Below, in pieces: positions 35,148 to 43,990 of a DNA stretch of 64,000 nucleotides. The position numbers and the translations under genes were made by a program. Numbering within the stretch: the first letter of the stretch is position 1; each line of letters starts with the position of its first letter. Origin of the DNA: Kribbella aluminosa (GTDB lineage Bacteria > Actinomycetota > Actinomycetes > Propionibacteriales > Kribbellaceae); assembly GCF_017876295.1 (NCBI RefSeq), contig NZ_JAGINT010000001.1:62001-126000 (forward strand), written 5' to 3'. Under the pieces are notes generated by a model, which worked only from the letters and a program-made list of their open reading frames with translations, was not told the origin of the DNA and ran no database searches.

Positions 35148-36692
35148 ATGATCAGTATCCGGCATCGGCGGCCCGGCCGTCGCCGCCCGGACCGGTCGCG
35201 CGCGCTGCGAAACTGGGAGCTGTGGTCGATCCCGCCCGTCCTGCTCGGCTACGTCCTGTCCATCGATGTCCTCGCCCTAGCAGCCCCGGCAATCGCGGCC
35301 GGAGTCGACCCGATCGGGCCGACGGATCTGGTCCGTTTCGCGATCCTCGCGGTGGGCTCTGCGGTTCACATCGAGGCGGCCCGAGGGACCGAGCGGCTGC
35401 GTGAGCTCGCCGCCGAAGGCCTGCCGTACGTGAACTTGAAGGGCATGTGGACCTTCGCCGCGGTGCTGTTGTTGCCGCCTCCACTGGCGTTCGCGCTAAT
35501 CGTGTCGACCTACCTGCACTCATGGCTGCGGCTGAACCGGGTCCGGGCCTACCGACTCGTGTTCACCACCGCCACCGTCGTCCTCGGCTCGGCGGCCGCG
35601 GCGCTGGTACTGCAGGCGCTGTCGCCCGATGGCTACCCTGGCTTTCCCTCAGGCCCGCTCGGGCTGATCGTGCTCGTGCTGGCCGGGCTGGCGTACTGGT
35701 TCGTCAACTACGGCCTGGTCATCGGCGCGGTCCTGCTGTCCAGCCCAGAAACCACCGCCCGCCAGATGGTCGGCCGGCTCAACGACCACTTCGTCGGCCT
35801 CGGCTCGCTCGGCCTCGGCGCGGCAACCACGGTCGTGCTGCTGCATCAACCTTGGGCGATCCCCATCCTGCTCGCCCCTCTGCTCGGCCTGCACCAAGGG
35901 CTGCTGGCCGGCCAGTTCCAGACCGCCGCCCGCACCGACGCCAAGACCGGGCTGGTTAACGCGGTGTTCTGGCACGAAATGGCCGGAAAAGAACTCGAGC
36001 GGGCCACCAGCACCAACTCAGCGCTCAGCGTGCTCTACGTCGACCTGGACCACTTCAAACCGATCAACGACACCCACGGCCACGACGCCGGCGACCAGGT
36101 CCTGCAAGAAGTCGCCGCCGAGCTGCAGCGGGCCACCCGTGCCGACGACATCGTCGGGCGCCTCGGCGGCGAAGAGTTCGCCGTCCTGCTACCCAGCACG
36201 AACCCGTCCGATGCCGCCGAAATCGCCGAGCGCGTCCGCCGCCGCATCGCGAGCCTGTGTATCACTGTCCCTGGCAAGAATGGTCAGAGTGCGGTGATCG
36301 ACAATCTGACCTGCTCGGTCGGTGTTGCGACGTTCCCCGACGCCGCGGATACCTTGCAGCTGCTGGTGAAGGCGGCCGACAAGGCGCAGTACGCCGCAAA
36401 GGATGCCGGCCGAAACCAGGTCGTCGTCGCCCCCATCGCCGCGCCACCGCATCCCGCCGCTTCCCCGGGAGGACCAGGCACTGTTGGTCGTCGACAAGGT
36501 CGACCAGGTGTTCATTGTGACTGCGGCGTCGACGAACACCACTGCCATGGTGTAGCGCGGCGTGGAAACACAGGACCTGAAGAAGGCCAGCCCAATCGTG
36601 CCGAGAGCCTCTCGTCTTCAGCGGACAGTCTCCGTGCCGAGGCGGACGTCCGTGCGGATATCGGCAACTTGTCATCACCCGACCCTGGGTAG
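35148..36692 (+). CDS. Diguanylate cyclase (GGDEF), altered C-terminus
   Basis: Makes the second messenger c-di-GMP. Residues ~25-265 form a polytopic membrane sensor (six or more TM segments). The GGDEF domain follows, with [20 protein letters not shown] and the active-site [12 protein letters not shown]. An RxxD inhibitory site (RADD) sits five residues before GGEEF, so product feedback is expected. The catalytic fold is complete by ~36440 (GRNQVVV). The remaining ~80 codons run out of frame through a methyltransferase fragment and look foreign, so the native stop was lost by rearrangement. The ATG follows GAGGCGGGGG. Confidence 0.88.
   Translation: MISIRHRRPGRRRPDRSRALRNWELWSIPPVLLGYVLSIDVLALAAPAIAAGVDPIGPTDLVRFAILAVGSAVHIEAARGTERLRELAAEGLPYVNLKGMWTFAAVLLLPPPLAFALIVSTYLHSWLRLNRVRAYRLVFTTATVVLGSAAAALVLQALSPDGYPGFPSGPLGLIVLVLAGLAYWFVNYGLVIGAVLLSSPETTARQMVGRLNDHFVGLGSLGLGAATTVVLLHQPWAIPILLAPLLGLHQGLLAGQFQTAARTDAKTGLVNAVFWHEMAGKELERATSTNSALSVLYVDLDHFKPINDTHGHDAGDQVLQEVAAELQRATRADDIVGRLGGEEFAVLLPSTNPSDAAEIAERVRRRIASLCITVPGKNGQSAVIDNLTCSVGVATFPDAADTLQLLVKAADKAQYAAKDAGRNQVVVAPIAAPPHPAASPGGPGTVGRRQGRPGVHCDCGVDEHHCHGVARRGNTGPEEGQPNRAESLSSSADSLRAEADVRADIGNLSSPDPG
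36457..36555 (+). pseudogene. FxLD-type methyltransferase, last 33 codons
   Basis: In its own frame it reads [20 protein letters not shown] followed by [12 protein letters not shown] and TAG. This is clearly homologous to the C-terminus of the gene at 31594-32853 ([20 protein letters not shown]), but the DNA has diverged at many positions. It is inverted relative to that gene and overlaps the tail of the GGDEF frame. Confidence 0.8.
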
Positions 36693-36837
36693 AGACTCCA
36701 CCTACAGCCCGTATTCGAACGAGTCGATCACCGTCTGCTTGCGCAACTATCCGGGGTGTGTGAGCGCTATAACGAGCAGAGCACCGATTTTGTCGGAGCA
36801 GGGGTGTAGACACATCACCGTGAAGAAGGGGGAAACG

Positions 36838-39099
36838 GTGACCGATGATTCAGCCGAGGGCGCAGCCATCAGCTGGCTAGAGGCGTTCCCGTGGGTGCAG
36901 GCCGCCGCTGGGAGCGATGTGTCGCTCGAGGACGATGGCCACCCTTGGTGGGAGGCTGCCATCGCCGAGTCGGAGCCAGCGGACCAGACGAGACTCGGCC
37001 AGATTTCTAGCCTGGCGCTGGAACGTTTAACCCGGTGGACGATCGGTCAGATCTTTCCGGGTCTGCCATCCGACGAGGAACTGCCTAGGATTTTGACTAG
37101 TACAAGGGCTCGCAACGCGGCGAGTCGACAGGGATACAAGACGAGCGGCGACTTGCTCCCGCTCGAGCTCGGTGACATCCTGCGGTGGCCACAGATCGGT
37201 GTCGGGACCGTCGACTCTATGTTGCAGTCGCTTGCAAGCATCGCGGTGCACCACCGGTCCGTGTCCACCCCTCATGCGAAGGACGCGGGCGAGAAGTCGG
37301 GTCCAACCCCCGTGGCGAGTCACCCGTTGCAGACTGATCTCTTTGCCGACCTTGTCGACCAAGGACAGCGAAGTGAGCACCTGAGGGACCCGGTTACCGA
37401 CGACCTCCGAATGATCGCCAGCTGGTACGTATCGATGGGGATTCAAGATGCCCGGCTTGTCGCGGATGAGCTGCCAGCATGGGCACCCGCAGACGTTATC
37501 AAGGCCAAAGAGCGCATCTGTCTGCTTGGAAGCGAGGCCGTTCTTGATGCGGCTGAACTTGATCTGACAGCGGCGATGCTGCTCCAGGACCAGATTGCTA
37601 CGTTGGGCGAGCGTACTCAATTCGTCCTGGCTCACCGGTTCTTCGCCGATCAGCCCAAGACTCTCGACGAACTCGGTCAGTTGTTAGGAGTCACCCGAGA
37701 ACGAGTGCGCCAGATCGAGGCGAAGGCGCGTGCCGTCATGGTCGGCTTCCTCGATTCGGCGCCGCTCGCAGATATCGCCGCGACTGTTCGAGAAGTTGTC
37801 AGCACCGTCCTGCCTCTCGACGAGCTCATCCGTGTGATCCCGGCGCTCGGGCAACAAGTTGATGCGGTTGCGCAGCCGGCCTGGCGTGTTCTGGATCGCC
37901 TCGACGACCAGTACGAGATCGAAGACGGCTGGTGCGCTGTGCCCACTATCGGTAGTGCCGTCGCCCCGACGGTCACAGCGTTGGAAGAGGTAGCCAACCT
38001 GCACGGCGTCGCGAGCCTCGACGACATCCCAGTTCTCAACCCGAACCTGCCGGATGACGTCAGCCAGGATGGTCTGCGTGCTTGGTTGGTCTACTGCGGT
38101 TGCGCTGTTGTCGGGGACTACGTCCTCGTCCGTCTCCAGAAGCTGGCGGACCGTGCCGCGGCGATCTTGTCGATTGCTGCCTCGCCCATGTCGTCCGAAG
38201 AGATGCATAACCGCCTGGGAGGCGACCGCAGTCTGAACTCCTTGAAGAATGCCCTCGCTTCCGATGACCGGTTCAAACGGGTAGACCGTGACAGCTGGGC
38301 ACTCTCTGAATGGGAAATGGATACATACGAAGGTGTACGGGCATTGATTCGGCAAGAGGTTGCTCGCTCCGGCGGACGACTAACGCTGGAAGTACTGATC
38401 GAGCGCATCACCGGGCAGTACACGGTGACAGCGAGCAGTGTTACTTCGTACGCAAGCGCGCTTCCGTTCGAGGTCAAGAACGGCATCGTGCAACTTGCAG
38501 TGAGCGGCCGACAGGTGAAGAAGTCGCCTGAGCGAACACGACGGCTCTACCGTCGTCCCACCGAATGGCTCTACCGAGTCCACATCACGCAGGAGCATGC
38601 ACGTGGCAGCGGATCGGTGGCCCCGATCGCGATCGCGACGATCCTCGACCTTGAGCACGGATCGACTAACTATCTCCCGTCTCAGCCCGGTCAGCAGACC
38701 GTCAGCTGGGTCGGGGCCCAGCCCACGTTCGGTTCGATCCGACGCCTGCTTGTGGCACAGGACATAGAGATCGACACCGACGTATTCATGGTTCTCGGTA
38801 ACGACGGGACCTTCCGAATCGAGCAGATCGACGTGACGGCCGATGACTCGCTGCTGAAGGCATTGGCGTTGACAGGGTGCTCTATGGGCACCGCTGATGA
38901 TCCACGGGTGGCGCTAGCGCGAGCGATTGGACTACCAGACGAGTCACCAGCAGCCAGCGTGATCGGGGGTTACCGCGAGCGCGGTGACACAGACATCGCC
39001 GATCTGCTCATTCAGGTCCGCAGCCGCCTGGACGCCGGCGACTTACCCGAGCGACCAACTCACGACGCCGCAGTCGACGAGATTCTGGATCTGTTGTGA
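36838..39099 (+). CDS. Dnd-associated protein with sigma-70 region 4-like HTH
   Basis: A 753-residue protein opening the putative PT-restriction operon. Residues ~100-140 (GYKTSGDLLPLELGDILRWP, then IGVGTVDSMLQSL) look like the helix-hairpin-helix of an RNA polymerase alpha CTD. Residues ~254-300 (LDELGQLLGVTRERVRQIEA) are a sigma region 4 HTH. The rest is unassigned, apart from winged-helix-like segments near 395-560. These modules suggest DNA binding rather than transcription initiation, since regions 2 and 3 are absent. The GTG follows GGGGGAAAC, and its stop overlaps the helicase GTG. Confidence 0.72.
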   Translation: MTDDSAEGAAISWLEAFPWVQAAAGSDVSLEDDGHPWWEAAIAESEPADQTRLGQISSLALERLTRWTIGQIFPGLPSDEELPRILTSTRARNAASRQGYKTSGDLLPLELGDILRWPQIGVGTVDSMLQSLASIAVHHRSVSTPHAKDAGEKSGPTPVASHPLQTDLFADLVDQGQRSEHLRDPVTDDLRMIASWYVSMGIQDARLVADELPAWAPADVIKAKERICLLGSEAVLDAAELDLTAAMLLQDQIATLGERTQFVLAHRFFADQPKTLDELGQLLGVTRERVRQIEAKARAVMVGFLDSAPLADIAATVREVVSTVLPLDELIRVIPALGQQVDAVAQPAWRVLDRLDDQYEIEDGWCAVPTIGSAVAPTVTALEEVANLHGVASLDDIPVLNPNLPDDVSQDGLRAWLVYCGCAVVGDYVLVRLQKLADRAAAILSIAASPMSSEEMHNRLGGDRSLNSLKNALASDDRFKRVDRDSWALSEWEMDTYEGVRALIRQEVARSGGRLTLEVLIERITGQYTVTASSVTSYASALPFEVKNGIVQLAVSGRQVKKSPERTRRLYRRPTEWLYRVHITQEHARGSGSVAPIAIATILDLEHGSTNYLPSQPGQQTVSWVGAQPTFGSIRRLLVAQDIEIDTDVFMVLGNDGTFRIEQIDVTADDSLLKALALTGCSMGTADDPRVALARAIGLPDESPAASVIGGYRERGDTDIADLLIQVRSRLDAGDLPERPTHDAAVDEILDLL

Positions 39100-41231
39100 C
39101 GACGAATCAACCTGGTCTTCGTTCACTATCGCTCGCTGATCGCTACCGCAGCGACAAAGAGGACGTCGTAGCGACGTTCTACCGGCCATCGTTCACCGTC
39201 GCGACTCGCTACAGCCGCGCAGTCGGCTACTTCACCTCGACGAGTCTGGCGTTGTTTGCCCGTGGCATCGAGGCGTTCAGCGCACGAGGTGGGGTGATGC
39301 GATTGGTGGCATCGCCTCACTTCAACGAGGACGACTTGATCGACATCGAGCGTGGGTATGACGTCCGTGCCGTCGTCGAGCGGGCAACCTTACGAGAGCT
39401 GGACAGCGAACAGCGGGAGACCGTACTGGACGGCTTGGGATTGGTGGGACGCCTGGTTGCCGAAGGCGCTCTAGATATCAAGCTGGCCTTCGTCCAGCAG
39501 GACGACTGGATTGGGATCTATCACGAGAAGATCGGCATCTTTCGAGATGACGACGGCGATCTTGTCGCCTTCACAGGTAGCAGCAACGAGACCTTCGGCG
39601 GCCTCGTGGCCAACTTCGAGTCAATCGAGGTCTACCGCGGATGGGAGGCTGTCGACGGTAGACGAGCACTCCGGCTCGAAGAGGATTTTGAGGCCCTCTG
39701 GTCGGATAAGACGACGCGCCTCAGCGTCGTGCCGTTCCCAGAGGTAGCCCGCGACCGGCTGATCAGCCTGGGTAATGAACGTGGGGAACGAACCCTACCG
39801 CCACGCGACGACGCCCTACGCCCACCTGTCGTTGTGACCGATGGCCCTGCACGGCTAGCCGTCCCTAGCAACATAACGGTGCGGGGCTATCAGCGCGACG
39901 CCGTGGAGGCGTGGCTTCGGCAGCAAGGGCGCGGCATGCTCAAGATGGCCACAGGTACAGGCAAGACCAAAACTGCACTGATCGCCGCGACACAGCTTGC
40001 GAATGTACTCCGGCAGCGGGAGCAGCCACTCGTTCTACTGGTTCTCGCGCCCCTACAGCACCTGGTCGATCAGTGGATCACCGAGGTCGAGGAATTTGGC
40101 GTCCGGCCGGTAGCCGTCTACGAGTCGAGTCAGAAGTGGCTGCCGGTCGTCGAAGACCAGCTCAACGAAGCACGCCTAGGCCAACGTCCCGTCGTCGTCA
40201 TCGTCGCCACCAACGCCTCCTACATCGGCGACAAGTTCCAGTCGGTCCTCTCACGAATCACTCAACCTCTACTTGTTGTCGCTGACGAGGCCCATAACCT
40301 TGGCTCATCGACCTACCGTGCGGCTTTGCCACAGAATGCGACCTACAGACTGGCGCTCTCAGCGACACCGGAGCGTTGGTTCGACGAAGATGGTACGGAC
40401 GCTCTCATCGACTACTTCGGTCCGATCGCCTTCGAGCTAGGCCTTGGCAAAGCCATAGAGATGGGCGCCCTGACGCGATACCTGTACATGCCGCGCCTCG
40501 TCGAACTGAATGCAATCGAGACAAGCCTGTATTCAGATCTGACCACTGAGATCGCGAAGCGCATCACTGCGGGCGACGACCTCAAGGCCGCCGACCCATC
40601 GTCGCCTCTCGGATTCCTGCTCCGGCAGCGGGCAGGCGTTCTCGGGCATGCCGAGGGAAAGTTGGCAGCGCTGAGAGCCGATCTGGCACGCCGCTCCGAT
40701 GCCTGGTTCCAACTTGTTTATTGCGCTGAAGGCCGGCGACCAACTGAGGCTGGCCAGCCACCTGGGCCGAACCAACTTCGGGACGCGATGCACCTGGTCG
40801 GCAACGAGCTGCACCTGGCGGCTCACTCGTACATCTCAGAGACAGCGCGCGCCGAGCGCAAGGTTCTGCTTCGACGTTTTGGTTCCGGTACCGATCTTCA
40901 AGTATTGGTCGCCATGCGGTGCCTCGACGAGGGAGTGGACATTCCGGACGCCCGCACGGGATATCTACTTGCCAGCAGCTCCAATCCTCGTCAGTTCATC
41001 CAGCGCCGAGGCCGGCTGCTACGCCGAGCTGAAGGTAAAGACCGTGCCGAGATCTTCGACTACCTCGCTGTTCCACCTGCAGGGGCTCCGCTCAACTTTG
41101 AGGTCGAGCGAAACCTCCTCATTCGGGAACTCGAACGGGCCAACGAGTTCGCCAAGCTGTCTGAGAACTATGAGACCACGCTAGAAGTGCTGCGACCGCT
41201 CAAGGAGCGCTACCAACTCATGGATATGTAG
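39096..41231 (+). CDS. PLD-fused SF2 helicase, DNA phosphorothioation system restriction enzyme
   Basis: A 711-residue protein. Residues ~20-205 are a phospholipase-D-like nuclease module with a half HKD motif (His143-x-Lys145, then GSSNE at 161-165). The SF2 helicase follows, with Walker A MATGTGKTKTAL (~284-295), DEAH (397-400), SATPERW and the arginine-finger motif QFIQRRGRLLRR. The layout fits the dnd_restrict_1 family that accompanies dnd genes and is thought to cut unmodified DNA. Only one HKD half is visible, so it may act as a dimer. GTG overlaps the previous stop. Confidence 0.88.
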   Translation: MTTNQPGLRSLSLADRYRSDKEDVVATFYRPSFTVATRYSRAVGYFTSTSLALFARGIEAFSARGGVMRLVASPHFNEDDLIDIERGYDVRAVVERATLRELDSEQRETVLDGLGLVGRLVAEGALDIKLAFVQQDDWIGIYHEKIGIFRDDDGDLVAFTGSSNETFGGLVANFESIEVYRGWEAVDGRRALRLEEDFEALWSDKTTRLSVVPFPEVARDRLISLGNERGERTLPPRDDALRPPVVVTDGPARLAVPSNITVRGYQRDAVEAWLRQQGRGMLKMATGTGKTKTALIAATQLANVLRQREQPLVLLVLAPLQHLVDQWITEVEEFGVRPVAVYESSQKWLPVVEDQLNEARLGQRPVVVIVATNASYIGDKFQSVLSRITQPLLVVADEAHNLGSSTYRAALPQNATYRLALSATPERWFDEDGTDALIDYFGPIAFELGLGKAIEMGALTRYLYMPRLVELNAIETSLYSDLTTEIAKRITAGDDLKAADPSSPLGFLLRQRAGVLGHAEGKLAALRADLARRSDAWFQLVYCAEGRRPTEAGQPPGPNQLRDAMHLVGNELHLAAHSYISETARAERKVLLRRFGSGTDLQVLVAMRCLDEGVDIPDARTGYLLASSSNPRQFIQRRGRLLRRAEGKDRAEIFDYLAVPPAGAPLNFEVERNLLIRELERANEFAKLSENYETTLEVLRPLKERYQLMDM

Positions 41232-41272
41232 GAGCGGTCTGTGCAAACCATCACGTCAACGGAGGACGGCAA

Positions 41273-41434
41273 GTGACCGAAGGTCGCACCGAGAAGCAGG
41301 TGCTCGAAGAGTTGGGTGCCGAGGAACGCGCGCTTCTCAAACGCGTGCTCGAGATCGAACGGGCAAAGCTGCATCTGATCAACCACGAGCCAATAGACGA
41401 GTTGCTCGCTGCCGTGAAGGAGATTCTTCCATGA
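41273..41434 (+). CDS. 53-residue protein in PT-restriction operon
   Basis: GTG start with a GGAGGA ribosome site 7 nt upstream. The product begins TEGRTEKQVLEELGAEERAL and ends ELLAAVKEILP. It is highly charged and predicted to be two helices (LLKRVLEIERAKLHLI, then a short second helix). Its TGA overlaps the ATG of the DndD-like ATPase (ATGA), the strongest evidence that it is translated. There is no known family. Likely roles are as a small subunit or coiled-coil adaptor of the ATPase. Confidence 0.75.
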   Translation: MTEGRTEKQVLEELGAEERALLKRVLEIERAKLHLINHEPIDELLAAVKEILP

Positions 41435-43495
41435 GACTGCAGTCGATCACGCTCACCAACTTCCGTCAGTTCGCAGGCGAGCAGACCTTCAACCTGGCAT
41501 CGGACTCCTCCAGGCCGGTTTCCCTGCTATTTGGGGCCAACGGCGCCGGTAAGACCACCTTCCTCAACGCGTTTACCTGGGCACTCTACGAAACGATGTC
41601 GGACGACGTTGAGCAGCAGGACCGCATGATCACCGATGGCGTCTGGCGAGCGCTCCCGCTCGGCGACTCCTGCGAGGTCGCGGTCGAGTTGCGGTTCGAC
41701 CACGAAGGACAGGACTATCGCGTGCTCCGAAGCGCGAGCCTTCGTAAGGACTCGGATCAGCAAGGCCCGATCTCCCCCGCCGTTCAGCTGTGGACTACGA
41801 AGCCAGATGGTTCCTCGGAGATCGTGGGAGCACCGCAGGAGACGATCCATGTCATCCTTCCTCGCGGCGTAAGTCGATCGTTCTTCTTCAACGGCGAGCG
41901 CATAGAGAATCTTGTCAAGAAGGGCGCCTACGCTGAGGTTAAGCAGGACATCAAGGTGCTCCTGGCTCTGGAGCAGGTCGAACGGGCCATCGATCACCTA
42001 CCAAGTGTTGACACAAAGCTGACCGCGGTCCTCCGCAAGCATGGTGGTGATAAGGCCAGCGGGATCCAGGAGGCGATCGACGCCCTACGAGAGCGAGAGA
42101 CTGCCGGCCAAGAGGAACTGAAGGTCCTCGAGGGTGACCTAGCCATCCTGATAGAAAACCGTGAGAGTGTCACCGATCTGCTCCGCCAGCACGCCGAGTC
42201 AGCTCCCATCCAGGCAGAGCGTGATGCCGTAGGTGGCGAACTGCAAGACGCCCTCGCGGCACGAGATGCCGCGATGGCTGAACGTGCGTACCTTGTGGCT
42301 ACCCGTGGATTTCAGGCGTTCACCGACACACTGACCGAGTCCACAGCTGCGATTGCTGAGGGCCTTTATCAGAAGGGCGCCCTCCCAGCCCCGCTCAAGC
42401 GTGAGTTTGTTGATCAGCTCCTTGAGGAAGGCTCCTGCATCTGTGGCACTCCACTGAAGGAGCACACGGCCGCCTGGGATCATGTCAAGGATTGGCGTCA
42501 ACGCGCCGGACTACAAGCGGTGGAAACTGCATGGCAGCAGTTGAGCGGTCAGCTTGCCCCGCTATCGGCTGCACGCAATGAGTTGGGGGATTCGCTCGTC
42601 GCGCTGATGAAGCGGATCGGCACTGAACGCGATCGGGTAACACGGCTCGAAGAGCGCAAGTCTGAGTTGGACGGCAAGCTGCACCTGCTGGGCAGCCGCA
42701 TGGAGGATGTGAAAGGCCCTGGAGACCCAACGCATGGATCTCAACAATCGGGTCGGGATCAAGCAACAGCGCATCGGCGCAGTGAGAGCGGACCTCCAGA
42801 CACTCGCGAAAGATGTCGAGCAGAAGAACAAGGAACGCTCGCAGGCGGAAGTAACAGATGAGCTCGCCGCGAAGGCCCGTTCCCGCTCAGACCTCGTGCA
42901 GTCAGTCAAGCGGGCGCTGCAAGAGATCCTTGCGATCCGTGAGGAGGACATACGGCGGCGGCTCGATGCAGAACTTAAGGCGGTGTTCAAAAGCATCACG
43001 CACCAGAACCAGGTTCCGACGCTCAGCGAGGACTTTGAGCTGACCCTTCACAAGGATGTGAACGGAGTTCAGTTACCAGTACCGAAGTCGACGGGGGAGA
43101 ACCAGATTCTCAGCCTGAGTTTCGTTGCCGCAGTGTCTAAGCTCGCTCGCGAGATTCGCCAGGAGCGTCGTGCGGAAGGCGACTCGGCAGAGGATGCTGG
43201 CACGTATCCGATCGTGATGGATGCCGCCTTCGGATCTCTCGACCAGGACTATCAGGAAGCGGTGTCCCGAGCCCTGGCCAACATGGCACCACAGCTGGTC
43301 GTGCTGGTCAGCAAGAGCCAAGGGCTTGGCAAGGTTGTGACCCAGCTGATGCCCTTCGTCAGCAATCTCGGCGTCATCGAGACGCATACCACCAACACTG
43401 GCAGCGTTTCCGACGACATCGTGTTGAAGGGGACGTCCTACCCATACATCTGCGCCGCCGAATCCGACTATTCTCAGTTGAAGGTGATCCTGTGA
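41431..43495 (+). CDS. DndD-like SMC/Rad50-type ATPase, frameshifted
   Basis: The first part has MRLQSITLTNFRQFAGEQTF, Walker A GANGAGKTTFLNA, a Q-loop region, coiled coils and a CICG motif at the arm apex (GSCICGTPLKEH), like a small zinc hook. The second part holds the signature STGENQILSLSFVAAV and Walker B/D-loop VMDAAFGSLDQ. They lie in different frames. Removing one G from GG at 42715-42716 joins MEDVK to ALETQRMDLNNRV and yields a ~687-residue protein. It is a paralog of DndD at 45822, in the restriction operon. Either real inactivation or a base-call error applies. Confidence 0.82.
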
Positions 43496-43965
43496 CGACG
43501 GCACCCTCCGACGTACGTGTACGGCGGCCGCATCAGCACGAAAGACTGATGCAAGAGCTTCAGGAGGACGGGGGCTTTCCAACCTTCCGGGACGTCTTGC
43601 TCTTTGCTGCCGCGGTTGGCTATCGCCAGGAACGCCGCGTGCCATTCACTACTGCGGCTGGTGACCCGATCCGCTACGACACCCTCACCCACCCTGCCTT
43701 CGGTGAGGCGCTGGTCGGCATGATCGCGGCAAATGTCGTGGCAGAGGATCCTGAGATCATGGACGCCGTGCGGCTGGAGGAACGAATCAAGATCTTCGAG
43801 GAGTATGCGAACGGCGGCCTCGAGTTTCTCCAGGAGCAGGTGAACGTGCGGCACAAGCCAGCCAGCGCAATCGTGATCGATCTCGTTGCTGAGGCATTTA
43901 CAGAGAGCGGTGGCGCTCGGCCAGTGTCGGTCGACGAGCTCTTGAAGGGCGTTACTTGGGGCTAG
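43492..43965 (+). CDS. Dnd system-associated protein 4
   Basis: A 157-residue protein, VRRPHQHERLMQELQEDGGF, then PTFRDVLLFAAAVGYRQERR and DAVRLEERIKIFEEYANGGL. It matches the dnd_assoc_4 family seen beside dnd genes, with no catalytic motif. GTG overlaps the stop of the ATPase (GTGA), and it ends the plus-strand operon only 25 bp from the end of the convergent methyltransferase gene. It probably acts as a small subunit of the restriction complex. Confidence 0.82.
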   Translation: MTTAPSDVRVRRPHQHERLMQELQEDGGFPTFRDVLLFAAAVGYRQERRVPFTTAAGDPIRYDTLTHPAFGEALVGMIAANVVAEDPEIMDAVRLEERIKIFEEYANGGLEFLQEQVNVRHKPASAIVIDLVAEAFTESGGARPVSVDELLKGVTWG

Positions 43966-43990
43966 CCGCCCGCCCCCGTGAAGGTCGGGC

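Noticed and set aside
42420..42470. Rad50-type zinc hook (CxxC) in the DndD-like ATPase
   Set aside because: The visible motif is CIC-G, not CxxC. It lies at the arm apex, but I cannot claim a true hook.
42734..43495. Independent short ATPase gene starting at 42734
   Set aside because: It lacks Walker A and has no RBS; it is the second half of the split DndD-like gene.
36838..43965. Firm naming of the operon as PbeABCD
   Set aside because: The overall domain mix is reminiscent, but I cannot align the proteins here; only Dnd-family features are claimed.
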